A DNA stretch of 56,921 nt from Gammaproteobacteria bacterium (lineage in GTDB: Bacteria; Pseudomonadota; Gammaproteobacteria; Steroidobacterales; GCA-2729495). Positions 8,996-16,257 of this stretch are shown here, one piece after another (the stretch's first letter is position 1; every line of letters begins with the position of its first letter). The stretch lies in assembly GCA_023383705.1 (NCBI GenBank), contig JAHDYM010000011.1:1-56921 (forward strand). Direction: 5' to 3'. The notes beneath the pieces are model-generated. The model was not told the DNA's origin. It was given only the letters and a program-made list of their open reading frames with translations, and did not search any database. The position numbers were made by a program, and so were the translations under genes.

Positions 8996-9520
8996 ATGCA
9001 CATGCACATGCTGCCCCGCTTTGCGAGCTGCCTTCTGATCACCATCGCTGTCTGGTGCGCGCCGGCGGCAGCCGGTCCTGCAGCCAGGGAACTGGGCTGG
9101 GATGACCTGATGCCACCGGCCACCGGGGCACCGGCATTTCCGGGTGCCGGTATCCCGGGCAAGGATGGCGTGGACCAGGGCCCAGAGTCGCCGAGTACGC
9201 TGTTTTACACCTCCAATCCGGTGCATTCGCTGAACGGCCAGTATGTGAAACTGCCTGGCTATATCGTTCCGCTTGAATCCGACGAGGGCGGGCTGCTGAG
9301 CGAGTTCCTGCTGGTTCCCTACTTCGGTGCCTGCATACATGTGCCGCCGCCACCGCCGAACCAGATCGTCTATGTCCAGCTGGCCAAGCCATTCAATTTC
9401 CGCGACATGTCGCAGCCCTACTGGATCATCGGGACGATCAGCACCAAACCCTGGTCTGGCGACATGGCTGATACGGACTACGTCATGGCTGCCGAGCGGG
9501 TCGAGGTGTTCCGCTATTAG
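8996..9520 (+). CDS. DUF3299 family exported protein
   Basis: A 174-residue protein with a signal peptide (about residues 1-26, ending APAAAG) and the DUF3299 core: VKLPGYIVPLE near residue 83, FLLVPYFGACIHVPPPPPNQ near 103-122 with a conserved Cys-x-His, and YWIIGTIST near 140. The family is widely found beside MacB-like ABC cassettes; its function is not established to my knowledge. It begins 6 bp after the permease stop. Its 3' end overlaps the convergent TPR gene by 38 bp. Confidence 0.82.
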   Translation: MHMHMLPRFASCLLITIAVWCAPAAAGPAARELGWDDLMPPATGAPAFPGAGIPGKDGVDQGPESPSTLFYTSNPVHSLNGQYVKLPGYIVPLESDEGGLLSEFLLVPYFGACIHVPPPPPNQIVYVQLAKPFNFRDMSQPYWIIGTISTKPWSGDMADTDYVMAAERVEVFRY

Positions 9521-10331
9521 CGGGGGCTGAGCCAGGCTGCTGCAGGCGGTCCAGCGCTTCGCGAATATCCCGGCTGTCCGGTGCCATGGCGAGTCCGGTC
9601 TGCAGTGCCTCGCGGGCCGCTGCGGTTTCGCCCAGGGCCTGGTGCGTGCGGCCGATATACAGCCAGGCCTCCGCCTCACCCCAGACGGGCTGTGCGGAGC
9701 CCTTGGGCCGGCTCGCGGCAAACAGCGCAGCGGCACGCCGCAGTTTGCCCAGCGCCCGATTCTTGTTGCCGCCGAACATCATCGGCGTTTCGTAGTCGCT
9801 GACACCATCCTGAAAGACCACCCAGGGGTTGTCCGGGGCCTGTTCGATTGCGGCCGCGATCTGCCGGCCTGCCTCAAGCCCGCGCCATGCCGCCGACAGG
9901 AAGTGGTAGCGGGAACTCGCGCCATAGCAGGAGCCGAGCAAGGCACGCGCCTGGGCATCCTCACGGCGCTCGAGCAGGCGATTGAGTCCGTTGATGCAGT
10001 CTTCCAGGTGGCTGCGCGCCAGCGATTTGTCGTCGGCCACGAGCAGGGACTGGCGCAGGCGTGCATACGCCGCCAGGTACTCGGCGAGATCGCGTGTGGC
10101 ACTGTCTTCCCCGGCGGTGGTGCCGATATTCAGGATGGCGAGGCGTATCGAGTCGATCGCCCCGGTGTTGCGCGCGTTGTAACTGCGCTCGATGTTGTCG
10201 CGGAGATTTGCCAGTTGCGGGTCATCAACCGGCATGGCCATCGCGCTGCACATGCCCAGTCCGCTCGCCAGCAGTGCCGCCAGGCTGCGGCGATGCACGC
10301 CGTGGCCGAAAAAACCGTGGCGTCCCGTCAT
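9483..10331 (-). CDS. Exported TPR-repeat protein
   Basis: A 282-residue helical protein. The N-terminus MTGRHGFFGHGVHRRSLAALLASGLG looks like a signal peptide or anchor. A C-terminal TPR-like unit (AWLYIGRTHQALGETAAAREALQTGLAM) is clear, with weaker helical repeats before it. The start ATG 10331 overlaps the stop of the upstream MerR gene, so the two are translationally coupled. The longer open frame to 10460 lies inside the MerR gene and is not used here. A role in envelope protein interactions is plausible; no enzyme motif is visible. Confidence 0.7.
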   Translation of the reverse strand: MTGRHGFFGHGVHRRSLAALLASGLGMCSAMAMPVDDPQLANLRDNIERSYNARNTGAIDSIRLAILNIGTTAGEDSATRDLAEYLAAYARLRQSLLVADDKSLARSHLEDCINGLNRLLERREDAQARALLGSCYGASSRYHFLSAAWRGLEAGRQIAAAIEQAPDNPWVVFQDGVSDYETPMMFGGNKNRALGKLRRAAALFAASRPKGSAQPVWGEAEAWLYIGRTHQALGETAAAREALQTGLAMAPDSRDIREALDRLQQPGSAPANSGTPRPARQP

Positions 10332-11212
10332 ACGGCGGATGGCCGTCCGCGCAGTGCGCGCTTGAGCAGCCGGGCCAGGGCTTCGGCGATCGCCGCATCG
10401 TTTTCGGGCAGGCCACGCACCGACAGGTAGACCCGGCTGGTAATCGGGATCTCGGTCCATTGCTCGGGTGCGCCGGGCGGGCTGCGTTTCGGATTCAGCG
10501 TGGGGCGCAATTCAAGTTCGCGCAGCAGGTGGCCGAGATCCGCATGATCGTCCGGGACGGCGTCGGCCGGTTTGCTCACTGTCGATGGCGGGAGCGTTGC
10601 CGTGGCAGTCATGGTCGCCGCCTGCGCCGGGCCTTCCGGGATCTTCAGCACCGGCAGGCGTGGGTGGGTGTCTTCATGCGGGGCCGCCGCTGGCGGTGCA
10701 GGCGGGCGTTCCGTGCCGAAGCGCTGCCGGATGGAGGCATCGGCAAGCCCGTAACTGCGTCGGTCGCCGCCAGGCTGCGGGTTGGGCGCGGGGTTGGCGG
10801 GTGGCGGAACAGGTTCCGGTGGGTTTGCCGAAGGTGTCGGACCGGGAGCGGTGGCAATGGCCGGGCTGGCCGGGGGAGCCTCGGCTACGGCTGGCTGGAC
10901 AAACAAGCCTTCGATTTCCGCTCTGGGCAGCCCACGATCGAGGAGCTCCCTGATACCTTGTGCATCGAGCGCCGAAAGCGCCCGGCCGATCTCCGCGAGG
11001 CTGGCGGACAGGAGCTGGCCGCTTGCCTGCAACTCCCTGACTCCCTTGATGAAAAGCAGCCTGGAGAGGCACTCGTCAGGGTAGCGGGTATGCGGGCCGC
11101 GGCGGCCGACCTTGGGCAGCAGCCCGGCCTGGATGTAGTAGACGATGGTGCGCCGGTCAAAGCCGCTCTGGTCTACGAGTTCCGAAAGGGCATAGCTGCG
11201 GGGTGTGGACAT
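10328..11212 (-). CDS. MerR-family transcriptional regulator with long Pro-rich region
   Basis: The 294-residue product starts with a MerR winged helix (residues about 6-75, YALSELVDQSGFDRRTIVYY then PKVGRRGPHTRYPDECLSRLLFIKGVRELQASG). A long Pro/Ala-rich, probably disordered region runs from about residue 115 to 230, and a small C-terminal domain ends in TSRVYLSVRGLPENDAAIAEALARLLKRALRG. No Cys or His ligand set for metal sensing is seen. It is divergent from the rhomboid gene (94 bp between starts) and coupled to the TPR gene downstream, which may be its partner or target. Confidence 0.8.
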   Translation of the reverse strand: MSTPRSYALSELVDQSGFDRRTIVYYIQAGLLPKVGRRGPHTRYPDECLSRLLFIKGVRELQASGQLLSASLAEIGRALSALDAQGIRELLDRGLPRAEIEGLFVQPAVAEAPPASPAIATAPGPTPSANPPEPVPPPANPAPNPQPGGDRRSYGLADASIRQRFGTERPPAPPAAAPHEDTHPRLPVLKIPEGPAQAATMTATATLPPSTVSKPADAVPDDHADLGHLLRELELRPTLNPKRSPPGAPEQWTEIPITSRVYLSVRGLPENDAAIAEALARLLKRALRGRPSAV

Positions 11213-11306
11213 GTCTGAGGCCTGTGCAGCGTCTATACAGTGGCAATATATACCAGAGCGTTAGACTGAAGTGTCGATATTCTGCCGATAGCATCCGGAG
11301 TGGCCC

Positions 11307-12044
11307 GTGTTCCCGATCAGTGACGAAAACCCGCACTTCCTCACCCCATGGACCACGATGGGGCTGATCGCCCTCAATATACTCGCCTGGGTCTTTGTGC
11401 AGGGCCTCGGTACCGAGCCGAAACTGGGCACTTCCGTCTGTACGCTCGGCCTCATTCCCGGCGAGTTGCTGCAGACCCTCGCCGCCGGAACGCGCTTCGA
11501 GATCGGCCCCGGCATGCTGTGCGTACTCACTAATACGCCGAACTGGGCCAGCGCCATCTCGCACATGTTCCTGCACGGTGGCTGGCTGCACATCATCGGT
11601 AACCTGTGGTTTCTCTGGATCTTCGGCAACAACGTCGAGGACTCGATGGGCCACCTGCGTTTCCTGGTCTTCTACCTGCTCTGCGGGCTGGCCGCTGCCG
11701 CGCTGCAGGTATTTGCCGATCCGCGTTCAGGCATCCCGATGGTGGGTGCGTCCGGTGCGATCGGCGGCGTGATGGGTGCCTATGTGCTGCTCTACCCGAA
11801 GGTGCAGGTAAAGATGCTGGTGTTCCTCGGCATCTTCGTCACGACCTTCAGCGTGCCGGCGTTCTGGATGCTCGGCTACTGGTTTGTCGCCCAGTTCATC
11901 GGTGGTATCGGTTCGATTGGTGCACAGGGCGGAGGAGTCGCGTTCTGGGCGCACGTCGGTGGCTATATCGCCGGTGCGATCCTGGTCTTCCTGTTCCGCG
12001 ATCCGGAACTGGTGCGCCGCCATCCCCACTACGGCTGGTCCTGA
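11307..12044 (+). CDS. Rhomboid family intramembrane serine protease
   Basis: A 245-residue polytopic membrane protease with the rhomboid catalytic dyad: Ser149 in GASGAIGG and His216 in AHVGGYIAG. The helix-2 motif HMFLHGGWLHIIGNLWFLWIFG (about residues 86-107) with its conserved His and Asn residues is intact. The start codon is GTG at 11307. An extended loop (about 35-75) before helix 2 is normal for this branch. Its size and start look like a general rhomboid, not the short rhombosortase type. It converges with the MFS gene. Confidence 0.92.
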   Translation: MFPISDENPHFLTPWTTMGLIALNILAWVFVQGLGTEPKLGTSVCTLGLIPGELLQTLAAGTRFEIGPGMLCVLTNTPNWASAISHMFLHGGWLHIIGNLWFLWIFGNNVEDSMGHLRFLVFYLLCGLAAAALQVFADPRSGIPMVGASGAIGGVMGAYVLLYPKVQVKMLVFLGIFVTTFSVPAFWMLGYWFVAQFIGGIGSIGAQGGGVAFWAHVGGYIAGAILVFLFRDPELVRRHPHYGWS

Positions 12045-12058
12045 GCGCCAGACGTTGT

Positions 12059-13420
12059 TCAGTCGGGCAGGGTTTGCCCGCGTGTCTCGACGACCAGGGG
12101 GATGAACAGCAGCCCGGCCAACGGCACGAAGGCGACCGCGAACAGCGCATACAGGATCACCGCCGGTGAGCCCGCACCTGCGGCCGCAACGCTGCCGACG
12201 ACAAAGGGCCCCGCTGCTGCGACCACGCGGCCGATGTTGTAGCAGAAGCCGGCGCCGGTGGCGCGCAGACGGGTCGGATAGAGTTCCGGCAGGTAGTAGG
12301 TGAAGCTGCCGAACACGCCAAATACGCTGAGGCCGATGAAGAAGTAGGCGTACAAACGGGTTTCTTCCGGCAGATCGAGGCCAAAGGTCGCCATCAGCGC
12401 GAGGGCGGAGACGCCGAAATAGACCGCAAACATCGGCTTGCGGCCCAGCCGCTTGGCCAGCGGTATGGTCAGCAAGGTGCCGATGAGTCCGCCGAGGTTG
12501 AACGAGGTGGTGGCGATCGTCTTCCAGCTTTCGACCAGTGCGCTGGTCGCCGCCTTGTCGAGTCCGCCGGCTGATGCAGCCGCCTGGGCCAGCGTGGCAC
12601 TGACCACCGGAATGAAGGCATTGCAGCTCCACCAGGTCAGCAGGGCCACGAAGGTCATCAGCAGGGCGCTGCGCGTGCGCGGCCAGAGTGCTGCCGAGAA
12701 CAGCTCGCGTATGCGGGGTGCCGGGGCGCCGGATGCCTGTGCCGTCTGCAGCCAGCGTTCCGGTTCCTTGACGAACAGGCGCACGATGAAAGCCACGGCT
12801 GCCGGCAGCAGGCCGAACAGCAGCACGAAGCGCCAGCTGGTTTCCGGATCGGCGCTCATGAAGTTGCCGGCGACCAGCGCGTTGACACCGGTGGCGAGGA
12901 ACAGGCCGAAAGGTGCTGCCGTATAGAGCAGCGCGCCGGCTTCGACACGGTGCTCGTCATCGACGACCTCGGCCACCATCGCGGCACCGGCTGCCCACTC
13001 ACCACCGATGCCGAGGCTGGCAATGATCCGGCAGGCGATGAGTTGCCACATGTCCGTGACCAGCGCGCAGCAGGCAGTGCCTGCGCCGTACAGCACCATG
13101 GTGATCATCAGCGTGCGGCGCCGGCCGAAACGGTCGCTGATCGGTCCGAATATGACGCCACCGGCTGCCCAACCGAGCAGAAACAGCGAAGTCAGGGTGC
13201 CGGTCCAGAACAGCGTTGCGGCCTTGGCCTCTGCCGAGCCGAGCGGCAGCCCGAGCAGCGTGGGCACTGCATTCGGTGCGACGTAGTTGAACAGCAGCCC
13301 GTCGAACACGTCGAAGCCCCAGCCCAGCCAGGCGGCTGCCAGCACGGTCCACTGATAGCGGGTTAAGGAAAGCACGGAGGCAGGATATCCAGTCGACAAA
13401 CCGGTTTTGCATGGTAGCAA
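12059..13420 (-). CDS. MFS transporter, aromatic-acid/metabolite:H+ symporter type
   Basis: A 12-helix major facilitator, 453 residues as drawn. Motif A-like loop GPISDRFGRRRTLMI is near residue 93, GGEWAAGAAMVAEVV near 137 in helix 4-5, and LAKRLGRKP near 325 is the second-half repeat. The first 15 residues may be spurious: a GTG at 13375 giving VLSLTRYQWTVLAAAW is an alternative start. The substrate is probably a small organic acid but cannot be read from the sequence. The gene is divergent from the metal sensor at 13525. Confidence 0.85.
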   Translation of the reverse strand: MLPCKTGLSTGYPASVLSLTRYQWTVLAAAWLGWGFDVFDGLLFNYVAPNAVPTLLGLPLGSAEAKAATLFWTGTLTSLFLLGWAAGGVIFGPISDRFGRRRTLMITMVLYGAGTACCALVTDMWQLIACRIIASLGIGGEWAAGAAMVAEVVDDEHRVEAGALLYTAAPFGLFLATGVNALVAGNFMSADPETSWRFVLLFGLLPAAVAFIVRLFVKEPERWLQTAQASGAPAPRIRELFSAALWPRTRSALLMTFVALLTWWSCNAFIPVVSATLAQAAASAGGLDKAATSALVESWKTIATTSFNLGGLIGTLLTIPLAKRLGRKPMFAVYFGVSALALMATFGLDLPEETRLYAYFFIGLSVFGVFGSFTYYLPELYPTRLRATGAGFCYNIGRVVAAAGPFVVGSVAAAGAGSPAVILYALFAVAFVPLAGLLFIPLVVETRGQTLPD

Positions 13421-13468
13421 CGGCGGCCCGCCCGGCCAAACCTGCCGCGCGGGTCCTCCGCCTTGACC

Positions 13469-13487
13469 TATCCCCCGGGAGGGGATA
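13469..13487. promoter_or_regulatory. CsoR/InrS-type operator within a promoter spacer
   Basis: TATCCCCCGGGAGGGGATA is a palindrome with 7-bp arms (TATCCCC / GGGGATA) and a GC-rich centre, the AT-flanked G-tract design recognised by CsoR/RcnR/InrS repressors. It is preceded by TTGACC (13463-13468) and followed after a 17-bp spacing by TAAGAA (13486-13491), so it would occupy the promoter spacer. The regulator gene starts 38 bp downstream. Confidence 0.75.
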
Positions 13488-13524
13488 AGAATGAAGCCCT
13501 GGATCCGTTGCGAGGCTGAAAATC

Positions 13525-13839
13525 ATGTCTGCTGCCCGGGCCGCCACACTGCCGGCGCACACCCACGACCGCGCCGCCCACAAGACCCACAAGGATGTGC
13601 TGAACCGCCTGCGGCGGGCCACGGGCCATCTGCAGACCATCTCCGGCATGATCGAGTCGGGGCGTGAGTGCGGCGATATCGCGCAGCAGATGCACGCGGT
13701 CATCCGCGCGCTGGAAGAGGCAAAGTCGACGCTGATCCACGATCACATCGAGCACTGCCTCGAGGATGCGATCGGTCCGGTCAGTCGTGAGCAGCGCATG
13801 ACCATCGACAACTTCAAGAAAATCACCCGCTATCTCTGA
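13525..13839 (+). CDS. CsoR/RcnR/FrmR family metal-sensing repressor
   Basis: A 104-residue all-helical DUF156 repressor. Cys49, His74 and Cys78 have the +25/+29 spacing of the C-H-C metal site of CsoR (copper) and InrS (nickel); RcnR would have His at the last place. The N-terminal tail is His-rich (HTHDRAAHKTHKD), which in InrS and RcnR helps bind nickel or cobalt. It is followed 26 bp later by a CDF metal exporter, which it presumably represses together with itself through the operator at 13469-13487. Copper, nickel or cobalt are all possible ligands; I favour nickel/cobalt because the partner is a CDF pump and not a P-type ATPase. Confidence 0.88.
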   Translation: MSAARAATLPAHTHDRAAHKTHKDVLNRLRRATGHLQTISGMIESGRECGDIAQQMHAVIRALEEAKSTLIHDHIEHCLEDAIGPVSREQRMTIDNFKKITRYL

Positions 13840-13865
13840 TTCGCAGGATCCCGAGGAGCAGGCAC

Positions 13866-14963
13866 ATGTTGCGCGCCACGCTGGACTGGCTGGGTTTTGG
13901 TGAGAAGGGTCATGCCGTGGGCCATGGGCACGGACACGGACATGAGCACGACGGTGGCCACGCGCACACCCACGGCGTGATCGATCCGACCATTGCCACC
14001 ACGACGCGCGGCATCTGGGCGATCAAGTGGTCCTTCGTGATCCTGGCCATCACGGCAGTATTCCAGATCGTGATCGTGGTCCTGTCCGACAGCGTGGCGC
14101 TGCTGGCGGACACGATCCACAACGTCGGCGATGCGGCCACGGCAATTCCGCTGTGGATCGCCTTCCTGTTTGCCCGCCGCAAGGCCACCGACCAGTTCAC
14201 TTACGGACTGGGCCGCGTTGAGGATCTGGCCGGCATGATCGTCGTCGGCCTGATCCTGTTCAGTGCGCTGGTCGCCGGCTACCAGACCATCGACCGCTTG
14301 CTGAATCCGCAGGAGATCGGCTATCTGGGCGCCGTGGCTGCAGCTGGCGTGATCGGTTTCATCGGCAACGAAGCTGTCGCGGTATTCCGCATCCGCGTCG
14401 GGCGCGAGATACAGAGCGCGGCGCTGATCGCTGACGGCTACCACGCGCGCGTCGACGGCCTGACCAGCCTGGCCGTGGTTGCCGGTGCGGCCGGCGTGTG
14501 GCTGGGCTTCCCGCTCGCCGACCCGATCATCGGCGGCATCATCACCCTGCTGATCTTCGGGATCGTCTGGCAGTCGGCAAAAGCGGTGTTCACGCGCGCG
14601 CTGGACGGCGTGGAGCCCGAATTCACTGCGCTGCTGCGCCATACCGGTGAACATGTGCCTGGCGTGCGCAGGGTACAGAACGTCCGTACCCGCTGGCTCG
14701 GTCATCGCATGTATGCCGAGGCGGATGTGGTCGTCGACGACTCGTTGCTGGTGCGCGAGGCGGCGATCATCCTGGAGAAACTGCACCGGCAGGCCAGCAA
14801 GCATCTGCCGGCACTGGCCTCGCTCCGGCTTGCGCTGGCGACCGGCATAGATCCTGAAGAGCAGGCGCGCGTGGAGCAGAACCCGACACCGCCGCATGAG
14901 CATGGTGCACATGCACACGGGGATCATGGCCATGATCATGGCGAGCACGGGCATCCACATTGA
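13866..14963 (+). CDS. Cation diffusion facilitator (CDF) metal exporter
   Basis: A 365-residue CDF transporter exporting divalent metal in exchange for protons. Histidine-rich tails are at both ends (HGHGHGHEHDGGHAHTHG near residue 20 and HEHGAHAHGDHGHDHG near 343). The transport site shows the helix 2 pattern SVALLADTIHNVGDA (about residues 76-90) with HxxxD and helix 5 ADGYHARVDGLTS (about 191-203), also HxxxD. The cytoplasmic domain with V-E-P-E-F follows. A good AGGAG site precedes the ATG. It shares an operon with the CsoR/InrS-type sensor. Confidence 0.93.
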   Translation: MLRATLDWLGFGEKGHAVGHGHGHGHEHDGGHAHTHGVIDPTIATTTRGIWAIKWSFVILAITAVFQIVIVVLSDSVALLADTIHNVGDAATAIPLWIAFLFARRKATDQFTYGLGRVEDLAGMIVVGLILFSALVAGYQTIDRLLNPQEIGYLGAVAAAGVIGFIGNEAVAVFRIRVGREIQSAALIADGYHARVDGLTSLAVVAGAAGVWLGFPLADPIIGGIITLLIFGIVWQSAKAVFTRALDGVEPEFTALLRHTGEHVPGVRRVQNVRTRWLGHRMYAEADVVVDDSLLVREAAIILEKLHRQASKHLPALASLRLALATGIDPEEQARVEQNPTPPHEHGAHAHGDHGHDHGEHGHPH

Positions 14964-14990
14964 CGCGGTGCAGACTTCGGTTACCCAAGC

Positions 14991-15023
14991 CAAAAAAAAA
15001 CCCGCACGAAGCGGGGTTTTTTC
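14991..15023. terminator. Bidirectional terminator
   Basis: A short GC stem (CCCGC / GCGGG) is flanked by nine A on the left and six T on the right, so it can act on both strands. It separates the CDF gene (+) from the VPLPA-CTERM-like gene (-). Confidence 0.8.
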
Positions 15024-15045
15024 AGGCTGGAAAGTAAGTACCGGG

Positions 15046-15800
15046 TCAGGCCGCCTTGCGGCGGCGCAGGGCGCCCAGAGCGGCCAGGCCACTACCGAAC
15101 AACCATACGGCTGCCGGAACTGGAACCGGAACAACCGAGAAGGTCATGTAGTTGGTGCCAGCTAACGCGATATCAATACCGTTCGAGATAATCAGTGTGC
15201 CACCGCTGTCCTGCACCACCGTCCACAGGTCAAAGGCGCCATCTACAGCATCGCAGCTACCGGCTGCGGGTGCACTGGCCAGACCACGCGGGTTGCCGGT
15301 GCTGACATCGTCACCGCCGAGCGTACGCTGCACGCAGTTGGTCATACCGCCGACGTTATACAGTGCCGAACTGTTGTTTGCGAAATCGTCGCCCAAGCTG
15401 ATGTTCAGGCAGCCATTGGCGCCCACATTGCCCAGGAAGTTGCCTTCCGCACAGTTGTAGCTTGAGGCGGTGGTGGTATTGGCAGTGGTGTTAATCACCA
15501 AGTTGGTGACCCTGTCACCGATAACGACCGAAGCTGCGGCCGCGCCACTGCTGCCCAGCGTTGAGGCCGTATTGAGGGAGCCGGTCATGGACAGCACGCC
15601 CGTGGCCGAATTCCAGTCCCACACAGCCGTAGAGGGAGTGATGCCCATTCCAGCCAAGGTCGCGTTGGCCGGGTTGATGCACGCAGTAGCGCTTGAATAC
15701 GTAGTGCAACCGTCCCACTTCAGCGTGCTCAAGGAACCGCTGCTGCTGCGTTGATTGTGGGCAACCAGGGTGACGGTGGCCGCATTGACTGTGCCAAATA
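15046..15800. repeat. Left direct repeat of the island (matches 44036-44790)
   Basis: The coding strand of the VPLPA-CTERM gene here is almost the same, base for base, as the segment at about 44036-44790 in the same orientation, with runs of more than 80 identical bases by eye. The two copies are 28,990 bp apart and bracket the GntR regulon. Recombination between them would loop out about 29 kb. Confidence 0.85.
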
Positions 15801-15828
15801 CTGACAGCAATGCAGCAATGGTTGCCAA
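15046..15828 (-). CDS. VPLPA/PEP-CTERM-like exported protein, copy A
   Basis: A ~260-residue exported protein ending in VPVPAAVWLFGSGLAALG followed by Arg-rich residues: the short Pro motif, hydrophobic helix and basic tail of exosortase-type sorting signals. It is nearly identical to the 44036-44863 product over most of its length. The N-terminus is odd: the only usable start is TTG 15828 (LATIAALLSVFGTVNA), while the other copy begins with MKIRIIPLL. Reading upstream in frame gives an Arg-containing stretch and then a stop without an ATG, so the first residues or the promoter may have been lost. It may be expressed poorly or be in early decay. No exosortase gene is in the window. Function unknown. 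Confidence 0.7.
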   Translation of the reverse strand: MATIAALLSVFGTVNAATVTLVAHNQRSSSGSLSTLKWDGCTTYSSATACINPANATLAGMGITPSTAVWDWNSATGVLSMTGSLNTASTLGSSGAAAASVVIGDRVTNLVINTTANTTTASSYNCAEGNFLGNVGANGCLNISLGDDFANNSSALYNVGGMTNCVQRTLGGDDVSTGNPRGLASAPAAGSCDAVDGAFDLWTVVQDSGGTLIISNGIDIALAGTNYMTFSVVPVPVPAAVWLFGSGLAALGALRRRKAA

Positions 15829-15959
15829 CCAAAGGACCGCCCGACTGTATCTAAACCGGCTGAAGCCAAAACCGATTTTCCCTTCTGAGAGCTACTCTGG
15901 CCTCTCGCAAGAGATCGCAAGGATCGACTTTCCATAATGCCGGGTGGAATGACCACTCA

Positions 15960-16190
15960 GTGACCAGCTCACTTGTTTTGCAGCGCGTTCTGCTTTTTGG
16001 CCTGATGCGGCGATGCGGCGCGCGGAAAACTGACGATCTCTGCACGCTGTAACAGGAACTCTGTGGGGGACAGAACCTCTGGCTGGAACGAATCCAGCTG
16101 TTCAGAAACCAGTCGCGTACGCGCGTTGCTGAAAGTAGCCGAGCCGCCGCTGCATAGTCCTGGAGCACGGCCTGTACATCGACGATATGC
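15960..16190 (-). pseudogene. Frameshifted remnant of the ClpP-like membrane protease 3' end
   Basis: Read on the minus strand, one frame gives VRDWFLNSWIRSSQRF and then, after a frameshift, another frame gives LSPTEFLLQRAEIVSFPRAA and SPHQ. The intact gene at 45123-46016 ends with VPEWFLGNWIRSGQKF, YPTEFQLQRAGLVSFLRGVP and PHQ in a single frame, so this is a decayed paralogous 3' fragment of about 70 codons. The non-coding DNA after it (TTTTGCAGYGCGTTCT element near 15975-15990, matching 45110-45125) is also shared. It is much more diverged than the adjoining VPLPA repeat. The rest of the 15829-16257 interval holds no other gene. Confidence 0.75.
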
Positions 16191-16206
16191 GGCTTGCAGT
16201 CCCCTA

Positions 16207-16228
16207 AAGGTCATGTCAGTATGACAAC
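16207..16228. promoter_or_regulatory. GntR-regulon operator site 1
   Basis: Left half AAGGTCAT, 6-bp spacer GTCAGT, right half ATGACAAC. The right half is identical to the consensus of the five island sites; the left half is the weakest of the set (GGTCAT kept). It lies 29 bp before the ATG of the TauD-type dioxygenase gene and directly at the left junction of the island. Confidence 0.7.
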
Positions 16229-16257
16229 AAGATCAGCTCCCAAGGGATGGAAATGTC

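Noticed and set aside
10061..11218. 385-codon plus-strand open frame across the MerR/TPR genes
   Set aside because: Low-complexity Arg/Gly-rich translation with no family pattern; the minus-strand MerR and TPR proteins are recognisable.
11307..12044. Rhomboid as the rhombosortase for the GlyGly-CTERM protein
   Set aside because: The protein looks like a general rhomboid (long loop before helix 2, 245 residues) and lies outside the island; no specific rhombosortase feature seen.
13830..15134. 434-codon open frame antisense to the CDF gene
   Set aside because: Shadow of the CDF frame; no motifs.
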